Source: Sipunculus nudus (Eukaryota > Annelida > Sipuncula > Golfingiida > Sipunculidae). Taken from it: DNA of 64,000 nt. Positions 55,350 through 64,000 of the stretch are shown here, piece by piece. Made by a program: the position numbers and the translations under genes. The DNA is taken from contig JAPPUL010000073.1 in NCBI GenBank assembly GCA_026874595.1, positions 707,973 through 771,972 on the forward strand, written 5' to 3'. The notes beneath the pieces are model-generated. The model worked only from the letters and a program-made list of their open reading frames with translations, did no database searches and was not told the origin of the DNA. Numbering within the stretch: position 1 is the stretch's first letter; the number at the start of each line of letters is the position of its first letter.

Positions 55350-56039
55350 TTAGAAAGAATAACCTACACCCACGCCGCCAAGACCATAAAATCCAAGAGT
55401 TGCATTAGTATTAATGTACAGTCCAAGGCGAAGCATAGCTTGTAAAGATAAACCAAAATTAAAAGTATACCTCCATCCAAACTCAGCACTAGGGGCAAAA
55501 GTAGCCACAAATTTTGCACCCGATGTATTAGTAGTATTTTGATTAGACAACGCTTTCCTTGCATCCTCTGCCAACTTTTTTGCTTGCTCTGCTAGCGACC
55601 CCCCTCCAAGCCCAGCAAGACCCAAACCTGACGTGTTTGTACCAAGTACAATATCGAGAGAAGGACCTATCCAAAAACCATGAGGTCTGATTCCTTTAAT
55701 TATAGCAAACCGAGCAGACACTCCTAAAAAAAATGACGATAGCATGGATTCAGAAGTTAGTTCCTCTTTTGCAAAGTTCTTACTCGGAGAGCCAGTCGCA
55801 AGAATCAAAGCTCCTCCTAATGCAGTCCCTCCAAGCCTTGGCGCAATACTTAACGACTTGCTTAGACGAATATCACCCTCAACCTCAAACTGAAAACCAA
55901 AAGACCCTCCCATGAAATTAACACCAACAACATATTTTCTGTCAGTATCACCACCTGATAATACACTAGCTGCAAAAGTCTCTTTTGCTACAGGAAATAA
56001 CAACAAAACAAATATCGAAACTCTAATAAACTTAAACAT
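55350..56039 (-). CDS. Predicted outer-membrane beta-barrel protein
   Basis: 229 residues. AGGAG lies before the ATG. The signal peptide (about 1-23, ending TFAAS) is followed by Gly-rich alternating strands (VVGVNFMGGSFGFQFEVEG, LSSFFLGVSARFAII). The protein ends in aromatic YSF, the usual closing residue of barrels inserted by BamA. An Ala/Gln/Asn-rich loop (about 155-175) is an external-loop candidate. It resembles small spirochaete outer-membrane proteins in style but I do not recognise the family. Confidence 0.65.
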   Translation of the reverse strand: MFKFIRVSIFVLLLFPVAKETFAASVLSGGDTDRKYVVGVNFMGGSFGFQFEVEGDIRLSKSLSIAPRLGGTALGGALILATGSPSKNFAKEELTSESMLSSFFLGVSARFAIIKGIRPHGFWIGPSLDIVLGTNTSGLGLAGLGGGSLAEQAKKLAEDARKALSNQNTTNTSGAKFVATFAPSAEFGWRYTFNFGLSLQAMLRLGLYINTNATLGFYGLGGVGVGYSF

Positions 56040-56274
56040 TTTTTTTCTCCTATAAAATAAATTAAATTAAATCTAATTAATACTAGCATTAAAGTAAATT
56101 AAAAAAATAGCATAGCTTTTCACTTCTCTCTCTTCTCTAAGAATATCTATATAAATTACTCTATTTTATATATTTGATAACGATACTTTGTGAGGGTTTA
56201 AACATCTCTTCTTTAAATTATAAAGCTAGCTTTATTAAGTTAGCTTTTAAGTTATAATTCATGTCTACATTTGC

Positions 56275-56499
56275 TTAGACTCCCCTTCTATTCCTTTCCC
56301 TTACTCTATTACCTTTTGAAATATTATTAAGTACTTCTTTATATGACTTGGTGAGCTTTTTAAGTTTAATAATATTTTTAGTGAGATGAAAAGCAATAGC
56401 ACCAAACTGTTTGCCAAACCCATTCCTACTAGAGCCCTTAATCCTTTCTATTCTTTTGATATAGTATAATACTCTAATCTCTTTTAAACTCACCATCAT
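56275..56499 (-). CDS. Small basic hypothetical protein
   Basis: 74 residues, very basic, with no membrane segment (KEIRVLYYIKRIERIKGSSRNG near the start and NRVRERNRRGV at the end). It overlaps the upstream small gene by 26 bp in another frame, with a G-rich stretch before its ATG, so translation may be coupled. Not recognised; could be a chance frame. Confidence 0.4.
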   Translation of the reverse strand: MMVSLKEIRVLYYIKRIERIKGSSRNGFGKQFGAIAFHLTKNIIKLKKLTKSYKEVLNNISKGNRVRERNRRGV

Positions 56500-56755
56500 A
56501 GCCCCCGCTTAACATCAGCTTATAGCGCGTAAGCTCTTCTTCCTCTCGGGCTTGGCTGTACATACTATATCTTTGACTACGCTTAATTATTCCATACCCA
56601 AAAAAGATAATCCCCAAAATGATACATAGTGGAACATAACGAAAATCTAGGCAGATTAGTACGCTCCCTAAAAACATTATGCACATCGACATAAAGATAT
56701 ATATATTTCCCGCATTCTCTACAAATACTCTATGGTATATTTCTTGCACTCTCAT
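56474..56755 (-). CDS. Small membrane protein, 93 residues
   Basis: Two membrane segments at about residues 15-32 and 38-54 (GNIYIFMSMCIMFLGSVLICL, then VPLCIILGIIFFGYGIIKR) with a charged tail (AREEEELTRYKLM). ATG 56755 has GAGGGG seven bases before it, better than the TTG at 56758. Lies 105 bp after sufU on the same strand and may be read with the SUF operon. Function unknown. Confidence 0.55.
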   Translation of the reverse strand: MRVQEIYHRVFVENAGNIYIFMSMCIMFLGSVLICLDFRYVPLCIILGIIFFGYGIIKRSQRYSMYSQAREEEELTRYKLMLSGGYDGEFKRD

Positions 56756-56862
56756 CAACTTACCCCTCTAAGAGCATGTCTTACTAAACACTGTATTCTC
56801 TCTACTCTTATATATTCTTATTTTATTTATCTGCTATCTTTTATGCTTTTTATTATACCAAT

Positions 56863-57321
56863 TTATTCCGTTGTTGTTGATTTATTGCCCTCAAGCGCGC
56901 AGACCAATGTGTGCCATGGCAATGTCGCACACTTTGTTCTTGAGGGAAATTCACTTACTCCCTTAAATATCTTTAACCGCCCAAGATGACTTTCTTCCTT
57001 ATACGGATCAAACTCTCCTAGTATCATCTTATGAAACTCATAAAACATAACCCGAGCTTCCTCTATCTTGATACCCTTAACTGCCACCGTCAGCATAGAT
57101 ACGCTTGCTTTTGATATCGCACACCCATCCCCCTCAAATGATATGTCTTCTATCTCTTCATCACTCCCAACACGAACATACAATTCTATACTGTCTCCGC
57201 ATAATGGATTGTGCCCCTCGCATGAATGCGTTCGCTCTGCTTCTCCCATCTGCCTTCTGTTTTTAGGATTCTTATTATGATCAAGTATTACCTGTTTATA
57301 TAAATCACTTTGATACGACAT
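56863..57321 (-). CDS. sufU: SUF system scaffold protein SufU
   Basis: NifU-like protein that takes sulfur from SufS, acting as scaffold or, in Gram-positives, as zinc sulfurtransferase. 152 residues with the three cysteines in place: NPLCGD (about residue 41), GDGCAISKASVSML (about 67) and TKCATLPW (about 131). ATG 57321 shares its A with the TGA of sufS, so translation is coupled; the TTG just before it is not needed. Last gene of sufBCDSU. Confidence 0.93.
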   Translation of the reverse strand: MSYQSDLYKQVILDHNKNPKNRRQMGEAERTHSCEGHNPLCGDSIELYVRVGSDEEIEDISFEGDGCAISKASVSMLTVAVKGIKIEEARVMFYEFHKMILGEFDPYKEESHLGRLKIFKGVSEFPSRTKCATLPWHTLVCALEGNKSTTTE

Positions 57322-58571
57322 CAAGCAAAAACCTCCAATACCTTCTTCAAACTATCTACTAGCTTATCTATTTCATCATATTTATTGTAAAACGAAAAGG
57401 ACGCTCGAGTCGTTGCCGGAACTCCAAAACGCTGCATCGTCGGCTGGGCACAATGATGTCCCCCTCTAAGCGCTATGTTCTCTTCATCCAAAAACGTTAT
57501 TACATCATGCGGGTGCACTCCCAAAAGCTCAAACGACAATATCCCTGCCTTCTCCTTCGCATTCCCTATTATACGTACTTTCCCTTTAAGCTCTTCTTCA
57601 AATACTTTTGTTGCGTAGTTTAAAAGTTTAGCCTCATAAGATGATATATTTTCTAAACCAAGCTTTTCTAAATACTTTATAGCCTCTCCAAGTCCCAATA
57701 ATTGCGTTATTGGGGGCGTCCCCGCTTCGAACTTAGCCGGCAACCCTGCATAGCTTGTCTTCTCTAGTGTAACTCGATTTACCATCTCCCCTCCCGTTGT
57801 GTAAGGCGGCATATCCTCCAGCAGTTCTCTCCTCCCGTATAAGATTCCAACCCCACTCGGTCCATACATTTTATGTCCCGAGAATACATAAAAATCTACA
57901 TCAAGTTCAGCTACATTAACTCTCATGTGAGGCACACTCTGAGCACCATCTAATAAAACTTTTGCACCAGCCTCATGTGCCTTCTCTATTATCTTTTTTA
58001 CCGGATTTATTGTCCCCAGTGCATTTGATACATGCGTTAGTGATACCAGCTTCGTTTTGCTATTTAAAAGCTTCTCGTACTCTTCAAGTATCAGCTCTCC
58101 TTTATCGTTTATCGGAATAACCTTAAGATTTGCTCCCCTATCCTCACACACAACTTGCCACGGTATTATATTTGCATGATGTTCCATCTGGCTTATTATT
58201 ATCTCATCCCCCTCTTTTACATAACGCTTGCCAAAACTATAAGCTACTAGGTTTATAGACTGTGTTGAGCCTGATGTTATTATTATTTGTTTCTTGTCTC
58301 CCGATCCTATAAACCGCGATACCTCACCTCGGGCCTCCTCGTACAAATGTGTTGCATACTCGCCAAGTTTATAGGCTCCTCGCCGCACCGTCGCATAAGA
58401 ATTTTTATCAAACTCTTTTACTCGCTCTATTACATATTTGGGCTTTTGCGTTGTTGCTGCGTTATCTAAGTAGACTAACCTCTTCCCTCCTATCTCCTTG
58501 CTAAGCATAGGGAAATCTTCCCTCAACATATCTATATCAAGTTCTTTATTTAATATCTTCTCATTTCTCAT
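57321..58571 (-). CDS. sufS: Cysteine desulfurase SufS
   Basis: PLP enzyme that pulls sulfur from cysteine for Fe-S assembly. The 416-residue protein has YLDNAATTQKP, QMEHHANIIPWQ, the PLP lysine in FSGHKMYGPSGVGILYG, and the active cysteine in RGGHHCAQPTMQRFG near residue 373. These mark it as a group II (SufS) desulfurase rather than IscS/NifS. GGAGGG lies before the ATG. Sits between sufD and sufU with a 1-base overlap with sufU. Confidence 0.96.
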   Translation of the reverse strand: MRNEKILNKELDIDMLREDFPMLSKEIGGKRLVYLDNAATTQKPKYVIERVKEFDKNSYATVRRGAYKLGEYATHLYEEARGEVSRFIGSGDKKQIIITSGSTQSINLVAYSFGKRYVKEGDEIIISQMEHHANIIPWQVVCEDRGANLKVIPINDKGELILEEYEKLLNSKTKLVSLTHVSNALGTINPVKKIIEKAHEAGAKVLLDGAQSVPHMRVNVAELDVDFYVFSGHKMYGPSGVGILYGRRELLEDMPPYTTGGEMVNRVTLEKTSYAGLPAKFEAGTPPITQLLGLGEAIKYLEKLGLENISSYEAKLLNYATKVFEEELKGKVRIIGNAKEKAGILSFELLGVHPHDVITFLDEENIALRGGHHCAQPTMQRFGVPATTRASFSFYNKYDEIDKLVDSLKKVLEVFA

Positions 58572-58601
58572 CTAATCCCTCCGTTTGTTCCATCTACTCT
58601 T

Positions 58602-59966
58602 TTATTTCTCTTTTATTTTACCATAACCATTTTTATCATAATCTATACCCCCTTCAAGCTTGTCTAAAAAAAACTCAAATGCCTCCTCTTGACTCTCTCC
58701 TTCTCCCATCTTCTCTATTACCGTCTGCATAAAGCCTATCAAAAGCAGCCGACGTGCTGTCTCCTCCGCTATTCCTCGCGTCTTTAAATACAATATACTA
58801 GCATCATCCAAATTACCCACCGTAGCACCATGATTACATTTTACATCATCTGCATATATCATCAAGTTTGGCTTGCTTGCACTCTCTCCCTCATCCGATA
58901 ATATCAAGCTCTGCACCAACTGCATTGAATTTGTCTTTTGTGCTCCCTTCTCTACCAATACCGTCGTGTCTACACTAGCTTTGCCTCTATCCTTTACTAT
59001 GTTCTTAAATACCTGCTCAGATTCGCTTCCCGGACTCCTATGGCATACCTTTATATAATTATGACTCTCCTCTCTACCCTCAAGCACCGATAACCCATTT
59101 AAACCAAAATATGCTCCCTCACCATCTATATATACTTCATACTCATTGCGTACCACCTTGCTTGCCAAAACCCCTGTAGACAATATACATCGCGAGCCCC
59201 CACCTTGATAAAAACTCCTTTTAACAAATCTATTATCTTCATAAGTACCACACTTATGCAAAACATTAACTTCTACTGACGCTCCCTCCTTTAAGATAAA
59301 GTCTTCTACATGACTTATTAATCCATCCTTAAGACTTCCTATGTGTTTTACATATATTGTACAACTGCTTCCCTCTTCAAATATATATTGAAGCCGCGGA
59401 CATAACATTTGTAACTCCCCTCCTCCTGCTCCGGCATCTCTTACCCCGTTCTCCAGTATATGCAGTATCTGAAGCGGTTTACTTATTTTACCACGAACCC
59501 TAATTATATATAAATCATTCATGAATATTCCGTTTAATAACGCAAAACTCTCATCCTCGGATACTAACCGTTTATTAAGATATCGCAAACTATCCTCCTC
59601 TAGCCCTGCTTCTCCCATCTGCCCATTCCCTATGTTTGTTATCTCAAGCCCTTCTTCGCTTATCTTTGATAAATCCTCCCTATATACTCCCTGCGCAAAT
59701 ACTAAAATATTATCTGTACAAAAGCCATAAGACTCTAAAGCTACCTTCTTACCATCAACTAATGAATTCTTATTACTTTCAAGTCCTGGCAACTTAAAGC
59801 CTTTATAGTCTATATTCCGTACATTTAAATATGTATATTTCTCAGCTCCACGCTTTGGCATCCCTATCTCCTCAAAACGTACATATGCATCCTCTCGTAA
59901 CCTCGCAAATGCCCCATCACCCTTATAAACCTTCTTATATTTATCCTTTATATATTCTGTGCTCAT
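58602..59966 (-). CDS. sufD: Fe-S cluster assembly protein SufD
   Basis: Forms the SufBC2D complex. The 454-residue protein contains the family beta-helix with VLVEKGAQKTNSMQLVQSLILSDEGES, ADDVKCNHGATVGNLDDASILYLKTRGI and the closing helix AEETARRLLLIGFMQTVIEKM. I start at ATG 59966, because AAGGGAAG precedes it; an upstream ATG at 59999 has no proper spacing. The N-terminal half is divergent, as usual for SufD. sufC lies upstream, 79 bp away. Confidence 0.93.
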   Translation of the reverse strand: MSTEYIKDKYKKVYKGDGAFARLREDAYVRFEEIGMPKRGAEKYTYLNVRNIDYKGFKLPGLESNKNSLVDGKKVALESYGFCTDNILVFAQGVYREDLSKISEEGLEITNIGNGQMGEAGLEEDSLRYLNKRLVSEDESFALLNGIFMNDLYIIRVRGKISKPLQILHILENGVRDAGAGGGELQMLCPRLQYIFEEGSSCTIYVKHIGSLKDGLISHVEDFILKEGASVEVNVLHKCGTYEDNRFVKRSFYQGGGSRCILSTGVLASKVVRNEYEVYIDGEGAYFGLNGLSVLEGREESHNYIKVCHRSPGSESEQVFKNIVKDRGKASVDTTVLVEKGAQKTNSMQLVQSLILSDEGESASKPNLMIYADDVKCNHGATVGNLDDASILYLKTRGIAEETARRLLLIGFMQTVIEKMGEGESQEEAFEFFLDKLEGGIDYDKNGYGKIKEK

Positions 59967-60045
59967 CATCTTCCCTTTTTTTAACTTGTTACTTACCATC
60001 CTCTATATCACATCCTGCATCATACCATCTCTGCCATTATAACTA

Positions 60046-60786
60046 TCACCTTAATAAAAAATCATACCCCTTATCCTCAAGTGCATGCGCAAGCTCTTTA
60101 TCTCCTGATTTGACTATCTTGCCGCCTCCCATTACATGTACCACATCCGGTGTTATATATTCTAATATCCTAGGAAAATGCGTTATCACCACTATTGCAC
60201 TATCTTTATTACGAACTTTGTTTATCCCGCTTGATACCACTTTAAGAGCATCTATATCAAGTCCTGAATCTATCTCGTCCAATATAGAAAGCCGAGGGCT
60301 TAAAAGCGCCATCTGCAATATCTCATTCTTTTTCTTCTCCCCTCCTGAAAATCCATCGTTTACTGACCTTTCCATATACTTTTCATCCATCCCAAGTAAT
60401 TCCATCTTCTCAGAAAGTATATCTGCAAAATCTAACGGATCCACTTCCTCCTCACCGCGACTTTTCAACTGTGAATTATATGCCATGCGCAGAAACTCCG
60501 CGTTGTTCACTCCCGGTATCTCAACAGGATATTGATACGCTAGAAATATACCCTTAAGTGCCCTATCCTCAACTTCAACATCAAGTAAATCTTTCCCATC
60601 GTAAGTTATACTTCCTTTAGTTACTTCATAATCAGGATGCCCTATTATAACCTTCGATAAGGTGCTCTTACCCGAACCATTAGGGCCCATTATCGCATGT
60701 ATCTCGCCTGCTTTAACATTAAGCGTTATCCCTTCTAATATCTTCTCCCCTTCATATCCTGCAAAAAGTCCTTTTATATCAAGCAT
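60046..60786 (-). CDS. sufC: Fe-S cluster assembly ATPase SufC
   Basis: ABC-type ATPase of the SufBCD complex. 246 residues: Walker A IMGPNGSGKSTLSKVI, Q-loop region AYQYPVEIPGV, signature FSGGEKKKNEI, Walker B SILDEIDSGLDIDAL, and VITHFPRILEYI with the switch histidine. No membrane segment, as expected. It is separated from sufB by 224 bp with short repeats, so an internal promoter is possible. Confidence 0.96.
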   Translation of the reverse strand: MLDIKGLFAGYEGEKILEGITLNVKAGEIHAIMGPNGSGKSTLSKVIIGHPDYEVTKGSITYDGKDLLDVEVEDRALKGIFLAYQYPVEIPGVNNAEFLRMAYNSQLKSRGEEEVDPLDFADILSEKMELLGMDEKYMERSVNDGFSGGEKKKNEILQMALLSPRLSILDEIDSGLDIDALKVVSSGINKVRNKDSAIVVITHFPRILEYITPDVVHVMGGGKIVKSGDKELAHALEDKGYDFLLR

Positions 60787-60830
60787 TTTTTTATTCTCTC
60801 TATTAAACTCTTTAAACTATATTACTTCAT

Positions 60831-60880
60831 TTTTATTTGTACATTTAGTTTTATTTGTACATCAACTTTTGTACATCAAC
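60831..60880. repeat. Short direct repeats between sufB and sufC
   Basis: TTTTATTTGTACAT occurs at 60831 and 60849, and GTACATCAAC at 60857 and 60871. They lie in the sufC leader on the minus strand. No terminator-like stem or known iron-regulator box is clear. Confidence 0.6.
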
Positions 60881-61010
60881 TGCCTTGATGCGTTTACAAC
60901 AAAGTAATATCTACTTCTTTATATGATTTATATGACATTATTATGCCATTTTGGTCTTCTTTTATTTCTTCTTTAACCTATATTTATGATTTACCACTCT
61001 CTTTGTTACT

Positions 61011-62465
61011 TTAACCTACACTGTTTTCAAGCTTTAGACTAAGTAACCTTGTCGCTTCAACTGCAAATTCCATCGGTAGCTGATTAAAAACATCCTTACA
61101 AAAACCATTTATTATACTGCTTATCGCCTCTTCTCTTGATATTCCCCTTTGTTGAAAATACAAAAGCTGTTCTTCGGATATTTTAGAAGTTGATGCCTCG
61201 TGTTCTAGATGACTTGTTGAACTTATCCCTTGTATATAGGGAAATGTATGTGCACTACATTCATCGCCCACAAGCATACTATCACATTGAGTATAGTTAC
61301 GCGCGTTCTTTGCATTTTTAGATATTCTAACTAGCCCACGATAGGCATTGCTTGCCTTGTCCGAGGATATCCCTTTCGATATAATTACAGACTTTGTGTT
61401 ATTCCCAAGGTGTAGCATCTTTGTTCCTGTATCTGCCTGCTGCATACCCCCTGTTAGGGCTACCGAGTAAAATTCTCCCTTTGAATTATCTCCCTTCAAA
61501 ACACAACTTGGATATTTCCACGTAATTGCAGAACCCGTTTCAATCTGGGTCCAAGATACCTTAGAATTGTCCCCCTCACACTTCGCTCGCTTTGTTACAA
61601 AGTTATATATCCCTCCCTTCCCCGTCTTTGCATCACCTGCATACCAATTTTGTACAGTGCTATACTTTATTTCTGCAGAATCTAAAGCTACAAGCTCAAC
61701 CACTGCAGCATGTAACTGATTTGTATCAAATACAGGCGCTGTACACCCTTCAAGATAAGATACATAGCTTTTCTCATCACATATTATAAGCGTCCTTTCA
61801 AACTGTCCTGACCCTTCTGTATTTATCCTAAAGTAGGTTGACAATTCCATAGGGCATTTCGTATTCGGCGGTATATACACAAATGAACCATCTGTAAAAA
61901 CCGCACTATTTAAAGCTGCATAAAAATTGTCCCCAACCGGTACTACTGATCCCAAGTACTTTTTAATTAACTCCGGATAATCCTTTATAGCCTCATTCAT
62001 CGAACAAAATATTACACCCTCTTTGGCAAGCCTTTCTTTAAATGTAGTTGCTACACTAACACTATCAAATACCGCGTCAACCGCAACATTAGAAAGACGC
62101 TTTTGCTCCTCAATCGGTATCCCAAGCTTATCAAAAGTCTTTAGTATCTCAGGGTCCACCTCATCAAGACTTTCTAACTTCTCTTTCTTCTTTGGTGCTG
62201 AATAATAAGATATCTCTTGAAAGTCTACCTCAGGATAGTTTACCAATGCCCACTTTGGTAGCTTCATTGTCTGCCACTTCTTATAAGCCTTAAGACGAAA
62301 ATCAAGCATAAAAGAAGGCTCATCCCGTTTTCTCGATATAGCCTTTATTACATCTTCATTCAAGCCAGGAGGCAAAGTCTCAGTCTCAACATCAGTGACA
62401 AAGCCATATTTATAGTCTTTTTGCTTTTCTACAATATCATAAACTTCACTATCATTTCCTGCCAT
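61011..62465 (-). CDS. sufB: Fe-S cluster assembly protein SufB
   Basis: Core scaffold of SufBC2D. 484 residues, usual length. Typical motifs are [81 protein letters not shown] and [31 protein letters not shown] precedes the ATG. First gene of the operon; no regulator gene (IscR, SufR) is adjacent. Confidence 0.97.
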   Translation of the reverse strand: MAGNDSEVYDIVEKQKDYKYGFVTDVETETLPPGLNEDVIKAISRKRDEPSFMLDFRLKAYKKWQTMKLPKWALVNYPEVDFQEISYYSAPKKKEKLESLDEVDPEILKTFDKLGIPIEEQKRLSNVAVDAVFDSVSVATTFKERLAKEGVIFCSMNEAIKDYPELIKKYLGSVVPVGDNFYAALNSAVFTDGSFVYIPPNTKCPMELSTYFRINTEGSGQFERTLIICDEKSYVSYLEGCTAPVFDTNQLHAAVVELVALDSAEIKYSTVQNWYAGDAKTGKGGIYNFVTKRAKCEGDNSKVSWTQIETGSAITWKYPSCVLKGDNSKGEFYSVALTGGMQQADTGTKMLHLGNNTKSVIISKGISSDKASNAYRGLVRISKNAKNARNYTQCDSMLVGDECSAHTFPYIQGISSTSHLEHEASTSKISEEQLLYFQQRGISREEAISSIINGFCKDVFNQLPMEFAVEATRLLSLKLENSVG

Positions 62466-62671
62466 AATACACTTCCTAATTTATATATTTATGTACGTTC
62501 TTTTACTTACATAGGTACTTACAAAACACTACAAAACCTACACCATAGTTAAAGATAAGCAAATAATCTTAAAATGCTAAAGGTTGATTTTAAAAAAACA
62601 CACGGAATGCGTTTACAAGACAGAACTATATTTGCTAAGATAAGGGATATGCTTATAAAATAGGGGAGGAC

Positions 62672-63220
62672 TTATACAAGCATTTGTTTTTTTATCTCCA
62701 AAACTTTAGACTCACCACATAAAACATCCAAAACAGTAAAAGCAAAATCCATCGATGTACCAGGGCCCTGACTTGTTATAAGGTTACCATCTACTATTAC
62801 TTTTTCTGTTGAGTAGTTTTTAAACTGCTCTTTAAACAAAGGATAAGAGGTAACTTTCCTTCCATCAGTTAGTCCAATAGCAGATAATACTGTAGGAGCC
62901 GCACAGATTGCTGATATATACTTTTGTTTTTCATGCAAAGCATTAATAATTTCCCTTACACGTTTATCATTTTTAAGATGATTAGCACCCTCAAGCCCTC
63001 CAGGGAGTACAATCATTTCAATATTAGCAAGCATGTCTTTGGACACATCATCTAAGTTGATGTCTGGAATAACCTTAACATTGCATTTGCTTTTAATATA
63101 TCCAAAAGCAGTACCTGCAGTCAAAAGAGAAACACCAGCGCGCCTTAAAACATCAATCACCGTAAAAGCCTCAATATCTTCAAAACCATCAGCTAAAGGA
63201 ATTAAAACTCGAGCGTCCAT
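62672..63220 (-). CDS. DJ-1/PfpI family protein
   Basis: 182 residues with the class I glutamine amidotransferase-like fold. RVLIPLADGFEDIEAFTVIDVLRRAG has the conserved early glutamate, and AICAAPTVLSAIGL carries the nucleophilic cysteine elbow. The end SQGPGTSMDFAFTVLDVL matches the DJ-1/YajL subgroup. Roles proposed for that group include oxidative stress protection and glyoxalase or deglycase activity, which cannot be chosen here. No ribosome binding site is obvious. Divergent from the penicillin-binding protein gene. Confidence 0.9.
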   Translation of the reverse strand: MDARVLIPLADGFEDIEAFTVIDVLRRAGVSLLTAGTAFGYIKSKCNVKVIPDINLDDVSKDMLANIEMIVLPGGLEGANHLKNDKRVREIINALHEKQKYISAICAAPTVLSAIGLTDGRKVTSYPLFKEQFKNYSTEKVIVDGNLITSQGPGTSMDFAFTVLDVLCGESKVLEIKKQMLV

Positions 63221-63398
63221 TAGTTTATAAAATACTCCAAAATAAAATATTGGGCTTCGTCTCTAAAAATCAAAAGAAACAAAGCATATAAAATATAACA
63301 ATTACAAAACATAGAATAAAAATATTTACCAATAAAAAAAATAAACTATAAACAACTTTAGCTCTGTTATAAAAGTTATTAAAAGATAGACAAAATAC

Positions 63399-64000
63399 AT
63401 GAAACATAGAACAAACGAACGTATCAGCAAAGCCTCTTACAAGAGAATCTTAAAAGGCCTTGAATATGCTCTTGTTGTCCTATTTTTAATATTTTCTATA
63501 CTGCTTGGAAACATATCAGGTAAGATAATAAGGGCAATGAAAAAAGATGATGCCTCGATAGATAGACTATACGACATAAGCTTCTACAATCTGCCAACAA
63601 CATTATATGACACACATGGAGAAAAGATAACAGAATTCTTCACCCATAAAAGAGAAATAATAAGGTTACACGAGCTTCCTAAAGATTTTCTTATGGTGCT
63701 CCTTGCAATAGAAGATGCTAATTACTATAACCACATAGGAATTGACCCCTTTAGTATAATAAGGGCACTTAAAAACAACCTAAAAGTAAGTATAGCAAAA
63801 AAAGAACTTTCTATAATAGAGGGCGGCAGTACCATAACCCAACAAATGGCAAAGATAATCTACACAACGCGAGAGAAGACTTTAGAAAGGAAGATAAAAG
63901 AGCTTGGACGTGCTTTCCAGCTTGAAAAGAAGTACAGCAAAAAAGAAATACTTGAAAAGTACATAAACCAAATGTATTTTGGACATGGTATATACGGAGT
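63399..64000 (+). CDS. Class A penicillin-binding protein, N-terminal part (3' partial)
   Basis: The frame runs from ATG 63399 off the right edge (200 codons seen). An N-terminal membrane anchor lies at about residues 19-43 (LEYALVVLFLIFSILLG). The GT51 peptidoglycan glycosyltransferase domain follows, with motif 1 around AIEDANYYNHIGIDP, including the catalytic glutamate, motif 2 GGSTITQQMAK, and motif 3-4 pieces RKIKELGRAFQLEKKYSKKEILEKYINQMYFGHGIYGV. This is the MrcA/PBP1a type. The transpeptidase part is beyond the window. No clear ribosome binding site. Confidence 0.92.
   Translation, partial: MKHRTNERISKASYKRILKGLEYALVVLFLIFSILLGNISGKIIRAMKKDDASIDRLYDISFYNLPTTLYDTHGEKITEFFTHKREIIRLHELPKDFLMVLLAIEDANYYNHIGIDPFSIIRALKNNLKVSIAKKELSIIEGGSTITQQMAKIIYTTREKTLERKIKELGRAFQLEKKYSKKEILEKYINQMYFGHGIYG

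Noticed and set aside
62574-62663. 29-codon plus-strand frame between sufB and the DJ-1 gene
   Set aside because: Weak start, no ribosome binding site, no recognisable motif; likely chance.

Overview
The window is a gene-dense, AT-rich chromosomal segment of a Gram-negative bacterium with periplasmic flagella, almost certainly a spirochaete (Spirochaetota). The evidence is: two adjacent FlaA-type flagellar sheath proteins (9964-11737); a Maf/DUF115 motility-associated protein (29826-31649); the order CarD - PIN/TRAM protein - IspD (31946-34360), which I recall from several spirochaetes; an OmpL47-type protein; a bacterial alternative-type GlmU; and many TPR proteins. The low GC suggests a lineage such as Brevinematales, Brachyspira or Leptospira, but the sequence alone does not decide between them. 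I see no phage, insertion sequence, CRISPR array, plasmid or rRNA genes.

Layout. 1-9.6 kb: a radical-SAM/DUF2344 protein cut by the left edge, ileS, gltX (+) and convergent valS (-). 9.6-14.1 kb (-): repeat-rich spacer, two flaA genes, rseC-like gene, and a TPR protein with a nuclease-like C-terminus. 14.7-21.2 kb (+): two TPR proteins, aroA and an RNB-family exoribonuclease. 21.2-25.9 kb (-): clpC, an exbB/tolQ-like gene, a small basic protein and an exported helical-repeat protein. 26.3-29.7 kb (-): OmpL47-like protein and a LeuA-type synthase. 29.8-34.4 kb (+): maf-like, carD, PIN/TRAM, ispD. 34.4-37.2 kb (-): a short sigma-70 factor, GlmU-like protein, tRNA-Asp and tRNA-Ile. 37.4-45.9 kb (+): hisE, trpE, an odd leader region, leuS, a YARHG lipoprotein and mutS2. 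45.9-51.3 kb (-): aroK, TPR proteins and a frameshifted YqaA-like membrane protein. 51.4-53.8 kb (+): an unknown 619-residue protein and a 77-residue protein. 53.9-56.8 kb (-): a double-RDD membrane protein split by a frameshift, an outer-membrane barrel candidate and two small overlapping genes. 56.9-62.5 kb (-): a full sufBCDSU Fe-S assembly operon. 62.7 kb to the end: a DJ-1/PfpI protein (-) and the start of a class A penicillin-binding protein (+), cut by the right edge.

How genes work together: four class I aminoacyl-tRNA synthetases (Ile, Glu, Val, Leu) and two tRNAs serve translation. aroA, aroK and trpE belong to shikimate/tryptophan synthesis, and ispD to the MEP isoprenoid route. 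The GlmU-like protein and the penicillin-binding protein act on the cell wall. SUF builds Fe-S clusters, which the radical SAM protein would use. The two FlaA proteins and the Maf-like protein belong to motility.

The most unusual features are a cluster of single-base frameshifts in 48.8-54.6 kb, many short tandem repeats between genes, a hairpin plus very strong ribosome binding site driving only a 12-codon frame before leuS, and two plus-strand genes whose C-over-G composition is opposite to every neighbour. I found no clear new defence or mobile system.
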